Source: Nitrospirales bacterium (GTDB taxonomy: Bacteria; Nitrospirota; Nitrospiria; Nitrospirales; UBA8639). Taken from it: a stretch of DNA of 64,000 nt. The stretch is from positions 1 to 64,000 of the forward strand of contig JAJDBM010000061.1 in the NCBI GenBank assembly GCA_029261355.1, written 5' to 3'. The notes beneath the pieces were generated by a model. It saw nothing but the letters and a program-made list of their open reading frames with translations. It searched no databases and was not told the origin of the DNA. The position numbers and the translations under genes are program-made. How positions within the stretch are numbered: position 1 is the stretch's first letter; every line of letters starts with the position of its first letter. This document shows positions 34,674 to 43,665 of this stretch, piece after piece.

Positions 34674-36623
34674 ATGGCTGAAAAACGCCCTCAAGGTAAA
34701 AAGACAAAGACCACACGCCACGGTGTTTCAAGCAAGCAAAAGAACGCGAGCAAGGCACCGGATTTAGATATTAAGGCCTCAGCAACACGCCAACTCCACA
34801 TCACAGATGTCGCCCTCCGTGATGGACATCAGTCGATACTCGCTACACGAATGCGAACTGAAGACCTTCTTCCAATTGCCGAACAGTTGGACAATGTAGG
34901 ATTTTGGTCATTGGAAGTCTGGGGAGGTGCAACCTTTGATTCATGTTTGCGTTTTTTAAAAGAAGATCCATGGGAAAGACTTCGTGCGTTTCGAAAAGCC
35001 ATACCCAATACTCGTCTACAGATGCTCCTACGAGGACAAAATCTTGTTGGGTATCGCCACTATGCCGATGATGTTTTAGAACAATTCATCGAACTATCAG
35101 CAAAAAATGGTATTGATGTCTTCCGTATATTCGATGCACTAAACGATTTGCGCAATATGCGGCATGCGATGGAGGTCGTAAAGAGCTGTGGGAAACATGT
35201 CGAAGCCACCATTTGCTATACGGTGAGTCCAGTCCACAGTCTGAATCATTTTGTCGAGCAGGCAAAGCAACTGGAAGATCTTGGGACTGATACCATATGC
35301 ATTAAAGATATGGCTGGACTATTGCCACCATTTGAAGCCTATGAACTAATGACACGACTGAAGGCTGCCGTCCGAGTACCGATTCATCTCCATACCCACT
35401 ATACTTCTGGAATGGCATCAATGTCTGCCTTAATGGCCGTGCTCGGGGGACTCGACATCTTAGACACGGCAATGTCGCCGTTAGCTGGTGGCACCTCACA
35501 TCCACCAACTGAATCATTTATCGCTGCATTACGTGATACGCCATATGATACCGGCTTAGACTTACAACAACTGGCGCCAGCTGCCGAGGGACTTCGCAAA
35601 GCACGGAAACGTTATCAACAATTTGAAAGCGACTTCACTGGGGTCGATACGGACATCTTGGTCTCGCAAGTACCAGGTGGCATGCTCTCAAACCTCGCAG
35701 CACAATTATCAGAGCAAAATGCCTTAGACAAAATCAAAGAAGTCTTGGCAGAAATTCCTCGAGTGCGAAAGGACATGGGCTATCCTCCCCTGGTCACACC
35801 TTCAAGCCAAATTGTCGGAACCCAAGCCACACTCAATGTGTTAACGGGTGAACGGTATAAAGTGATTACCAATGAAACAAAGAACTACTTTCGTGGATTA
35901 TATGGAACCCCACCAGGGTCTCTCAATTCCGCAATACGAAAGCAGTCATTGGAAGACGAACGACCAGTCAAAGGGCGACCGGCCGACAGCCTGGAACCAG
36001 AGATTGATGATGCAATAGAAGAATTAAAGGACACTGAGGTTTCACCCGAAGATATCGTTTCCTATGCCATGTTGCCATCGGTGGCGCTACAATTCTTTGA
36101 CGAACGAAAACGTGGTGAACTGAAGCCAGAACAACTTGAACCTTCAGGAGAAGGGGGATCTTTTGGTGGAACTGATCTGCATTTAGCCCCCGTTGAATTT
36201 AAAGTGACGGTACATGGCGAATCGTATCACATTCGCGTGTCAGGGGCAGGGCGAACGGTCGACGGAATAAAGCCCTACTATATTAAAGTTGACGACAAAC
36301 TAGAAGAAGTCTACTTAGAACCATTACAAGAAGTTCTCGCTGGAGGCACAGAAGCTTCGTCCATCTCAAGTGGTGGCACCAAACCTGCCGGACGTCCCAA
36401 ACCATCAAAACCTGGAGACGTGACGACCCCAATGCCTGGAAGAGTGGTCAAGGTATCTGTCGGCGAAGGAGATGTCATCAAGCAAGGAGATCCATTACTC
36501 GTCGTTGAAGCCATGAAAATGGAAAACCGAGTCCAAGCTCCAATTGCAGGCACCGTGGTAGCCGTGCATGTGCAAGAAGGAGATGAAGTGAATCCAGACG
36601 AAACTCTCATACAAATTGAGTGA
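34674..36623 (+). CDS. pycB: Carboxyltransferase/biotin-carrier subunit (PycB, oxaloacetate-decarboxylase-alpha-like)
   Basis: The 649-residue protein has a Lys-rich 40-residue N-terminal extension, then a TIM-barrel carboxyltransferase: ITDVALRDGHQSILATRMRT, WGGATFDSCLRFLKEDPWER and HLHTHYTSGMAS, whose His pair forms part of the metal site. The C-terminal biotinyl domain carries VVEAMKMENRVQAPI, with Lys in the middle of AMKME as the attachment site. A Pro/Gly linker precedes it. It transfers carboxyl from biotin to pyruvate or 2-oxoglutarate. The layout is the same as PycB and the alpha subunit of oxaloacetate decarboxylase. BirA at 50941-51759 can biotinylate it. It overlaps the following hydrolase gene by 4 bases. 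Confidence 0.93.
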   Translation: MAEKRPQGKKTKTTRHGVSSKQKNASKAPDLDIKASATRQLHITDVALRDGHQSILATRMRTEDLLPIAEQLDNVGFWSLEVWGGATFDSCLRFLKEDPWERLRAFRKAIPNTRLQMLLRGQNLVGYRHYADDVLEQFIELSAKNGIDVFRIFDALNDLRNMRHAMEVVKSCGKHVEATICYTVSPVHSLNHFVEQAKQLEDLGTDTICIKDMAGLLPPFEAYELMTRLKAAVRVPIHLHTHYTSGMASMSALMAVLGGLDILDTAMSPLAGGTSHPPTESFIAALRDTPYDTGLDLQQLAPAAEGLRKARKRYQQFESDFTGVDTDILVSQVPGGMLSNLAAQLSEQNALDKIKEVLAEIPRVRKDMGYPPLVTPSSQIVGTQATLNVLTGERYKVITNETKNYFRGLYGTPPGSLNSAIRKQSLEDERPVKGRPADSLEPEIDDAIEELKDTEVSPEDIVSYAMLPSVALQFFDERKRGELKPEQLEPSGEGGSFGGTDLHLAPVEFKVTVHGESYHIRVSGAGRTVDGIKPYYIKVDDKLEEVYLEPLQEVLAGGTEASSISSGGTKPAGRPKPSKPGDVTTPMPGRVVKVSVGEGDVIKQGDPLLVVEAMKMENRVQAPIAGTVVAVHVQEGDEVNPDETLIQIE

Positions 36624-37579
36624 AGCTTGTGCCGCTCTATCCGAATCGTTATTGGTGGGTCCCTCTCCTTTGTGTGTTGAGCATGCTCTTCGGATGCACT
36701 ACATCACAGAATCCCCTCCCATCTATTGAATCTATTCAACGGGTACCCCTTCAAAGCATTGAAGTTGATGGAGACAGGATTCTCTATGTGGAAACAGGAA
36801 ACGGCCCCCCACTTATTCTTATTCATGGATTTGGTGGTTCGATATGGAACTGGGAGCATCAACAATCCATTCTCTCTTCGCACTACCGTGTCATCACATT
36901 AGATCTCTTAGGATCAGGCAGATCAGATAAACCTCATATCACTTATACTCCGGCTCGAATCGTGACGTTTTTACTGCATTTCCTCGATGCATTAGAGATT
37001 GAGGAAGCAACGCTTGTAGGAAACTCTATGGGCGCAGGACTGGCCATGGCCACAGCCTTGACAGCACCTCATCGTACAAAGGCACTCGTCTTAATCTCCG
37101 GGTTTCCTCAAACGCTTCAGGGATCGATTCAATCTCCACTCTATACACAATTCCTGTCGCACCGTCCACCACTTTGGCTAGCCAAGTTAGGTAATAGGCT
37201 TTCAGGTCGAGGAACAACGCGTCAGGTACTTGAGGAAATAATCTATGATCACAACTTAGTGACACCGATGGTAGTCGAACGGTCGTTTCAGAATCGAACC
37301 CATCAGAATATCCTTCCTCCCTTGTACTCACTCTTAGAACATATGGAGGAATGGGATGAGCAATATGGAACACGAATACATGACATTCATCAGCCAATAC
37401 TCTTACTTTGGGGAGCAGAGGATAGAGTCTTTTCGCCCACTATCGGAAAAGATCTTCACAAAATACTCCCTCAAGCAAGATGGCATCTCATCCCCAAATC
37501 GGGACATTTCCTTCAATGGGAAAGTCCTGAGCAAGTGAATTCCCTGATTCTTGATTTTTTAGCCAACCTTAGACTCTAA
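36620..37579 (+). CDS. Alpha/beta-hydrolase lipoprotein
   Basis: The 319-residue protein starts with GTG overlapping the pycB stop and has a signal with LFGCTTSQ, a lipobox. The alpha/beta-hydrolase fold shows HGFGGSIWNWEHQQSI (oxyanion), LDLLGSGRSDKPHI, and the nucleophile elbow VGNSMGAGLAMA with Ser. The acid may be Asp in LLWGAEDRVFSP, and the base is His in KSGHFLQWESP, the expected triad. It acts in the periplasm or on the membrane surface. The substrate is unknown. Coupling to the carboxylase genes is notable but its function there is unclear. Confidence 0.9.
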   Translation: MKLVPLYPNRYWWVPLLCVLSMLFGCTTSQNPLPSIESIQRVPLQSIEVDGDRILYVETGNGPPLILIHGFGGSIWNWEHQQSILSSHYRVITLDLLGSGRSDKPHITYTPARIVTFLLHFLDALEIEEATLVGNSMGAGLAMATALTAPHRTKALVLISGFPQTLQGSIQSPLYTQFLSHRPPLWLAKLGNRLSGRGTTRQVLEEIIYDHNLVTPMVVERSFQNRTHQNILPPLYSLLEHMEEWDEQYGTRIHDIHQPILLLWGAEDRVFSPTIGKDLHKILPQARWHLIPKSGHFLQWESPEQVNSLILDFLANLRL

Positions 37580-37732
37580 TCTCTTCTAGAAAATTATCGG
37601 GACAGCTAAGGAGAGAAAGAGGAGATCACGGAATTATTGAGACCAGGAACAGTCTTCTCGACAGTCATGACTTTGACCGACAACAAGACTCTTTCACCTT
37701 TTCGAAACCAAACAGATAAGGAAAGTACCACC

Positions 37733-38401
37733 ATGACATTCACTGAACATCTTAGAAAACAAAGTGAATCTATTTGGGAATCTCAGATGAAACATCCCTT
37801 TGTAGTGGCATTAGGTAAAGGCACACTCCCCGCTCAAAAATTTCAATACTATATATTACAAGATGCTCGATATCTTGAAGAACTGGCAAGAGTGTTTGCC
37901 GCTGGAGCTCAACAAGCCACTGATGCTGATACGGCCCTCCATTTCACCAAACTTGTAGAAGACACCATCACTGTGGAACGCGGACTTCATGAAAGCTATG
38001 GCAAGAAATGGAATTTCTCTCCTAAACAGATGAGAAGCACTCCACTCTCTCCAACCAACTATGCATATTGCCGCCATATGCGAAGCGTGGCACAGAAAGG
38101 CACGCTTGGCGAAATTACGGTTGTTGCTCTCCCCTGCGCTTGGATCTATTGTGAAGTAGGCAAGCACCTGCTAGGGAAAGGTTCCCCCAAACCTACCCAC
38201 CCCTATCGTGACTGGCTTCTCATGTATGGCTCCCCAGAATTTGCAAAAGTCACCGAATGGATGCGCTTACTTGTCGATCGCTGCGCAAAGTCTGCTGGTT
38301 CTGTAGAAAAAAAACGTATGGAAGAAGCCTTTCACATCAGCTCCCGTTACGAATGGATGTTCTGGGACATGGCATGGCGAGAAGAAACCTGGCCAATTTA
38401 G
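37733..38401 (+). CDS. tenA: TenA family protein (thiamine salvage type)
   Basis: From ATG 37733 (AAGGAAAG site) the protein has 222 residues; the upstream in-frame start at 37637 adds unlikely sequence. It carries TenA/Thi-4 features: KHPFVVALGKGTLPAQKFQY, YILQDARYLEELARVFA, and LPCAWIYCEVGKHLLGKG with a Cys in the usual catalytic place; YRDWLLMYGSPEFAKVTEWM is family-typical. TenA hydrolyses aminopyrimidines from degraded thiamine. No thiamine cluster or TPP riboswitch is visible upstream. Which TenA subclass it belongs to is not certain. Confidence 0.88.
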   Translation: MTFTEHLRKQSESIWESQMKHPFVVALGKGTLPAQKFQYYILQDARYLEELARVFAAGAQQATDADTALHFTKLVEDTITVERGLHESYGKKWNFSPKQMRSTPLSPTNYAYCRHMRSVAQKGTLGEITVVALPCAWIYCEVGKHLLGKGSPKPTHPYRDWLLMYGSPEFAKVTEWMRLLVDRCAKSAGSVEKKRMEEAFHISSRYEWMFWDMAWREETWPI

Positions 38402-38831
38402 CAAATACTATATTCCAATCCCTCTTTCTCTAAACTTGCCCAAGATTCCTCATGGCCTGACACCGTGCTTCTGTCCAAAAATCAAATTTGCCCTCCCCCA
38501 TATTTATCGCACCATCAGATTAAATAGAATCACATAATCTACTTCTGAGGAGGCGAAATCTTTCACTCAGGAATCACCATAATCTATCTTTATCTAAAGG
38601 AATGCTGCTTGACTCAAGAGATGAAAAAAAGTAGAGTCGAAAAATGATTCTCCCCCCCTCACTACTCCCTCAAAAATTTCAATACGATAACGTATGAAAA
38701 AAATCTGCACTTGTGAAAGATTAAGAACCGAGCAGCAATGAGAATAATGCACCATTGCTGACAAAGAATGCTCACGCTTGCACCGTATTAACCTAAAGAA
38801 ACCCTATATACCGAGACACAGAAAGCATTCA

Positions 38832-38858
38832 AATCTTGATTCGTTTTCAATCAAGATT
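38832..38858. repeat. Perfect 10-bp inverted repeat with 7-base loop
   Basis: AATCTTGATT and AATCAAGATT flank CGTTTTC. The arms are perfectly complementary. No T tract follows, and it is about 430 bases beyond the nearest stop, so it is not an obvious terminator. Confidence 0.75.
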
Positions 38859-38946
38859 CATCTAACTGAGAAGTAACTGAGAAAAATAAGTCGCATGATT
38901 GACCAACGATATATGATCAAAATTTCTCTATCTTATGAAAATCTTG

Positions 38947-38978
38947 ACTTCAAACCAATCCACTGGATTGGTTGAAGT
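38947..38978. repeat. Strong hairpin, 14 base pairs with one bulge
   Basis: ACTTCAAACCAATCC pairs with GGATTGGTTGAAGT around ACT; one A is bulged. It lies 89 bases past the 38832 repeat and about 580 bases upstream of the methyltransferase start. No T tract follows. Confidence 0.75.
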
Positions 38979-39559
38979 TAGAAACACAATGACAACGTCA
39001 GGCGTTCTCTATCGGGTCCTAACTGGAAATTACCTGTCACGATCCAAGAGCTACAGGCCTTGGGTCTACTCATTTCTACTCACCCGTTGGTTTCAATACA
39101 GACCTATTTCCTAATACGTCCTTAATAATCATTCGGCCTTTCTTTATTTAAAAAATACTTTTTTAGAAAATTTTCTTACTAGACACTGTGAACTAATTCG
39201 GCTAGTCTTTGAAACTATCTTTTTTCAATCTTTTTTCTAAGATTTCCCACAACTCTAAACATAGATTCTAAATACGACGATCTTTTCATTCCTATCTATC
39301 TTCCTTCTCTTCCTTTCTCCATACTCTATCTGTTGTCTTTATCTGATTAGGTTCTTACTCAGTTAACCGTATTCGCATTGAAGAATTACGCCCGAACATT
39401 CTGTTCTTGGTTTTCACCTAGATGGAAACTACTCACCATTTGCTCATGATTTCACGCACTTCTTGTTCCATAGGATTTAAGGTTTTGGACAAATTAACCG
39501 TCGTCTTCTCTTCATCCATAATTCTTTGGATGCAAGGGGGGCTACCAAAGGAGGCTCCT

Positions 39560-40522
39560 ATGTCTACCATTTCTGGAAGTATGTTCATTGACCCAGCCTT
39601 AGGTTTCCAGCCATTAACCACGACAGAAACTCGACTACAATACTTACTTCACTACATTCGTAATCTTGTTAAAAAAGGAGGGCCGACAAGCTCAGATTAT
39701 GAAAAATTAAACTCTGTAATCCAGGCATTAGCAAACCTTCAAAAATCACATTCATTGAGTAAAGAACACATGCAACACATCCTTGATGCCTTTGGAGAGT
39801 CGCTGACTCCTCAGACCATTCAGGGTTTGGGTTATTTAAAAATTCATGGCTATGCAGGAGATTTTGAAATCATCGACAAAATTTACCAAAATTTTCTTTC
39901 ACCCAAAAAAGAGCTTCAAAATTGGGACCGTTTTGTTCACCATCAACCAGCATTTAAGGCTGTGAAGAATCGATTGTCTTACTTTTTAGATCAAATGTGG
40001 AAATTACAAATAACAAATCCAACAGGCGCCACCGTACTTAATCTTGCCAGTGGTCCAGGTCGAGATATGTTTGAATCATTCCGGGTCATTGGCAAATCCA
40101 ATATCCATATTGATTGCGTCGAACAAGACAAGACAGCCATCAATTACGCAAAGACGGTATGCCATGATTACCTCGATCATATTTCTTTCATTCATCGTAA
40201 TGCCTGTCGGTTTACACCTCAAAAAAAATATGATCTCATTTGGTCAGGTGGTTTGTTTGATTATTTTAATGACGAATTGTTTAAGCGAATGATTAAGCGG
40301 CTGTTGTCGGCTTTAGCAAGAAATGGACAACTGGTGATTGGTAATTTTTCAGAGAGAAATCCAACTCAAAGCTATATGGATTTCTTTGATTGGGTTCTCT
40401 ATCACCGAAGTGAAGAGACTCTTCGAACACTCGCGATTGAATGCGGAGTCTCTCCTAACAATATTTCGATAGAACAGGAACCGGAAGGCGTAAACCTATT
40501 TTTACACATTGTTAATGCGTAA
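39560..40522 (+). CDS. SAM-dependent methyltransferase resembling 3-OH-PAME synthase (PhcB family)
   Basis: From ATG 39560, with a perfect AAGGAGG site, the protein has 320 residues; the longer frame from 39422 is not supported. The SAM-binding motif is VLNLASGPGRDMFESF and the acidic motif after it DCVEQDKTAINYAKTV, so the fold is class I. The upstream GYAGDFEIIDKIYQNF is a hallmark of the family that makes methyl esters of 3-hydroxy fatty acids, such as PhcB. LIWSGGLFDYFNDELFKRMI lies at the usual post-SAM position. In Ralstonia, PhcB and two sensor genes form a quorum-sensing system; here two sensor kinases lie downstream, in convergent orientation. Signal function is an inference. Confidence 0.8.
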   Translation: MSTISGSMFIDPALGFQPLTTTETRLQYLLHYIRNLVKKGGPTSSDYEKLNSVIQALANLQKSHSLSKEHMQHILDAFGESLTPQTIQGLGYLKIHGYAGDFEIIDKIYQNFLSPKKELQNWDRFVHHQPAFKAVKNRLSYFLDQMWKLQITNPTGATVLNLASGPGRDMFESFRVIGKSNIHIDCVEQDKTAINYAKTVCHDYLDHISFIHRNACRFTPQKKYDLIWSGGLFDYFNDELFKRMIKRLLSALARNGQLVIGNFSERNPTQSYMDFFDWVLYHRSEETLRTLAIECGVSPNNISIEQEPEGVNLFLHIVNA

Positions 40523-40789
40523 CTTTGCCAAAGCAAAATCTGGACACCTACGTTTCACACCTTTAACAGAAGATGGAAATGTTTGAAAATTACATGATTA
40601 CGATCAGAGCATATAAAGTGAGGTGGAATAATGTAATGGCAAGATGGGCTGTTCGTTGAAAAGCTCTTAGCACAAAAAGAGTTCTATAAAATTACAACAA
40701 CCCATTTTTTGGAAAATCATCTTACAACTCAAACAACAACAATGGCATTGGGCTTGTGCGTTGGCCCCGTGAATTCTGACAATTTTAGA

Positions 40790-40879
40790 ATCTCATACGT
40801 CATTAATCTGTGGCTGTTTGATGGCGTATGAGATGTCCCATTACCCCTCGCAAGAGAGAGCCGATGAAGGACATCTCAT
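40790..40879. repeat. Two overlapping, mutually exclusive inverted repeats
   Basis: ATCTCATACG (40790-40799) can pair with CGTATGAGAT (40825-40834), 10 bases. ATGAGATGTCC (40828-40838) can pair with GGACATCTCAT (40869-40879), 11 bases. The central segment belongs to both, so the two stems cannot coexist on one strand. This is the geometry of an antiterminator/terminator or a riboregulator, here with no T run after the second stem. Confidence 0.7.
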
Positions 40880-41175
40880 TAAAAGTCAATCAGGAGTTGC
40901 GTTAATATTGGAGTATATTTTCTTTTGCATCTAAAAACAGGAAAATTCCAAGCCGCCTTCGCTTGAAATTCCTACATGACTAAAACATCTGGAAAATTTG
41001 AAAGGGTATGAAGGGGGCAGGGACCACTATCTTGTATACAGCAAACTTACCATGGCAGCATAAGCAATAGGTCCATTTGTATAAATGAGTGGGATCATCG
41101 AACGGAAACGAGTAGCGAGAATGGCTAAATCACTTAGCCATTACCTTCATCCTGCAGAGAGATAGCTAAATTCCC

Positions 41176-41212
41176 CCTGATAAGGCCTTCTTTCTTATAG
41201 GGCCTTCTCAGG
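41176..41212 (-). terminator. Terminator-like hairpin beyond the hybrid kinase gene
   Basis: CCTGATAAGGCC and GGCCTTCTCAGG pair over 12 bases with one mismatch around a 13-base loop. It lies 31 bases past the stop of the hybrid kinase gene (41244) on the minus strand. No T tract follows, so it is probably a weak or bidirectional terminator. Confidence 0.5.
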
Positions 41213-41243
41213 CTTTGGCATGAAACAAACGATTGGGGACCTC

Positions 41244-43577
41244 TCACAAATTCTTAGAAAAAAACACAGGAGGGTGTGATGTGTTTGAAAGAATGCTGTC
41301 GATGACTTCACTGATTTCTCCTAACCTAAACGGCTTTGAAATTCTTCCATGAAATCCATATTCATGAAAATTTGAAAGGACAGGATCATTCGAATACCCA
41401 CTCACGACAATAGCCTTGATCGACGGTACAAGTTTCAACATTTTTTGAATAATTGCTCTGCCCCCCATTTCACCAGGAATTGTTAAATCAAGTATCACGA
41501 CATCAAATGGAACACCCATTTCTTGTGCATCAGTAAACAACGAAATGGCTTCTTTTCCATTCCTTGCTGCTTGATGGGTATATCCGCAGACATCCAACAT
41601 TTCCCCCAAAACCTTTCGTATAGGCTTCTCATCATCCATGACGAGAACTTTCCCTTGCCCCAAGCGAACTTGCGGAGACATTATTTCCGTTAAAACTTGC
41701 TTCTCATTTGACGCAGGTAACAAAATTGTGAATGTTGTACCAACTCCAACTTCTGAATCAACGTTCAACACCCCTTCATGATTTTGAATAATTGAATATG
41801 AGGTGGCTAAGCCTAATCCATGACCACTCGCTTTGGTCGTAAAATACGGATCGAAAATTTTATGTCGTTGCTCCTTGGATATTCCAACACCATGGTCGAC
41901 AAAAGAGACTTTCACCCAATTTCCAGCAGCGAGTTCAAGCTGTGCTCGACTACTGCCCTCATCAACCATGAGGTTTTGTCCAAATATCGATAAAGTTCCC
42001 CCATTAGCCATGGCCTGCATTGCATTGATGGCCAAATTTTGAACAACCTGACTCATTTGTGCCACATCAACTTCTACAGTTGAGAGATCTTTCGCAAGAT
42101 GAAATTCACATTTCACATTCGTGCCTGTTAGAACAAGACGAGCATTTTCTTCAACAATTTGACTGAGAGAAGCTGGCTTCCGAACAGGAATGCCACCCTT
42201 CGCAAAGGTTAATAGTTGGTGGGTAAGGTCTTGAGCGCGCAAGGATGCCATTTCAGCCTCGTTAAGACGATGAAAAATTGGATTGTCTGAGGAAATAAAA
42301 AATTTCGCTAAAGACAATTGTCCTAATATGGCCGTGAGGAGATTATTGAAATCATGGGCAAGCCCACCTGCGAGCAACCCCAAAGAATCTAGCTTGCTTA
42401 CTCTGAGTCGTTCTTCTTCTACTTGTTTACGTGTCGTTACGTCTTCGGCTAGTCCAGCAATACGATAAAGCAGGCCTTCTTCATTCAGAATCGGATAAGC
42501 ACGGTCATGAATCCACCGAAAACTTCCATCGGCTTGGACAATTCGGTATTCGAGATCTAACGTACCATTAATAAATTTCTGAATGAACGAGCGTTCAAAC
42601 TTCATGCGATCTTCATGATGAATTAAGGACAACCAGGCTTCAGGGTTCTGGTACAATTCCTTGGCAGAGGATCCCCACTTTTTTTCATAAGCAGGACTGA
42701 CATAAATAAACCTTTGAGTCTGAGCATCAACAAGCCAAAAAACATCTTCAATTGATTCGGCAAGTTGACGAAATCGTCCTTCACTCTCTTTCAGTGCCTT
42801 TTCTGATTTCTTTTTTTCCGTCAAATCTCTTGAAATAATCAACACATTGCTGACGTTTCCGGTCTTTCCATATTCTGGAATCAGACGGGATTCAAAGACT
42901 TGAAGGTTACTCCAGGACGAAACTGAGAATTCAACCACAGAAGACATCTTCTCGTGACAAACACGTCGAATTTCTTTGTCCCATGTTTGGGAGATATTCT
43001 CAGGCAAGCCTAACTCGGTATATGTCTTGCCAATATACTCTTCTGGAGTCACCTCTTGGCTCAAATCAAACCACTTGTTTAAATATAACAATCTTCCCTG
43101 TGGGTCGACCCGCATAACAATATCTGGAAGATGCTCAGTAAGAGCTCGAGCCTCTTCGTCCCATCGGAGAAGTTCATCCTCAAGGCATTTCCTATCAGTA
43201 ACATCATGCATCACTCCTTGGAGTTGTAAGGAAACTCCATCCTCCCCTTTGAGCACTGTGGCCTCATCACGAAACCATAAAGTCCGTCCGTCATAGGCGC
43301 GAATGCGATATTCAATTTGAATCGGGTCATGTGTTCTGTAGGAAGTGGCATAGGCACAGAGCACACGTTCACGATCATCTGGGTGAATATGTTCAAGGAA
43401 TTCCTCTGAGTGATGAACCCACTCAGAACGATGAATGCCTGCAATGGATTCCAGCTGGGGACTCACAAACGTAAACGTAATTCCATTGTGTTCTAAGATA
43501 GCGCTATAAACAACAGCAGGGATATGCTCCAGAAGAGTGCGGTATTGATCCTGCTTCAACGTCGTTAGTTTATTCAT
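41244..43577 (-). CDS. Hybrid PAS sensor histidine kinase with receiver domain
   Basis: From ATG 43577 the protein has 777 residues and no membrane segment, so it is cytoplasmic. Three PAS domains span about 10-385 (ESIAGIHRSEWVHHSEEFLE; RVDPQGRLLYLNKWFDLSQE; VSPAYEKKWGSSAKELYQNP). A histidine kinase core follows with H-box GLAHDFNNLLTAILGQLSLA and ATPase motifs NLAINAMQAMANGGTLSI, VDHGVGISKEQRHKIFDPYF and GHGLGLATSYSIIQNHEG. The C-terminal receiver has VLVMDDEKPIRKVLGEML and a phospho-acceptor Asp in VVILDLTIPGEMGG. It is complete and should autophosphorylate. It lies 88 bases after the membrane kinase gene, probably cotranscribed. The ligand is unknown. Confidence 0.92.
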   Translation of the reverse strand: MNKLTTLKQDQYRTLLEHIPAVVYSAILEHNGITFTFVSPQLESIAGIHRSEWVHHSEEFLEHIHPDDRERVLCAYATSYRTHDPIQIEYRIRAYDGRTLWFRDEATVLKGEDGVSLQLQGVMHDVTDRKCLEDELLRWDEEARALTEHLPDIVMRVDPQGRLLYLNKWFDLSQEVTPEEYIGKTYTELGLPENISQTWDKEIRRVCHEKMSSVVEFSVSSWSNLQVFESRLIPEYGKTGNVSNVLIISRDLTEKKKSEKALKESEGRFRQLAESIEDVFWLVDAQTQRFIYVSPAYEKKWGSSAKELYQNPEAWLSLIHHEDRMKFERSFIQKFINGTLDLEYRIVQADGSFRWIHDRAYPILNEEGLLYRIAGLAEDVTTRKQVEEERLRVSKLDSLGLLAGGLAHDFNNLLTAILGQLSLAKFFISSDNPIFHRLNEAEMASLRAQDLTHQLLTFAKGGIPVRKPASLSQIVEENARLVLTGTNVKCEFHLAKDLSTVEVDVAQMSQVVQNLAINAMQAMANGGTLSIFGQNLMVDEGSSRAQLELAAGNWVKVSFVDHGVGISKEQRHKIFDPYFTTKASGHGLGLATSYSIIQNHEGVLNVDSEVGVGTTFTILLPASNEKQVLTEIMSPQVRLGQGKVLVMDDEKPIRKVLGEMLDVCGYTHQAARNGKEAISLFTDAQEMGVPFDVVILDLTIPGEMGGRAIIQKMLKLVPSIKAIVVSGYSNDPVLSNFHEYGFHGRISKPFRLGEISEVIDSILSNTSHPPVFFSKNL

Positions 43578-43665
43578 GGGATACAAACATTAGTCCGTCA
43601 CATGACCCACAATCGAGTATGAATGTGGCACACCAATTTCAGGAAAATGATGGCACGGACACCAT

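Larger units (their letters stand above)
38402..39559. other. Long AT-rich intergenic region with two hairpins
   Basis: No coding frame is convincing on either strand. The segment holds a perfect 10-bp inverted repeat (38832-38858) and a long hairpin (38947-38978), each described separately. These may be leaders, protein sites or a small RNA; the rest is unremarkable AT-rich DNA. Confidence 0.5.
40523..41243. other. Convergent intergenic region with overlapping hairpins
   Basis: No supportable gene. A 64-codon open frame (about 40651-40833) has no start codon and is not called. The notable content is the mutually exclusive hairpin set at 40790-40879 and a terminator-like hairpin at 41176-41212, entered separately. 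Confidence 0.5.

Noticed and set aside
37580-37732. TPP riboswitch upstream of tenA
   Set aside because: The conserved CUGAGA and ACC-UGAUC-type elements of the TPP aptamer are not present.
40651-40833. 64-codon open frame (contains EKLLAQKEFYKI) between methyltransferase and kinase
   Set aside because: No start codon near its beginning, no ribosome site and no recognisable family; may be chance.
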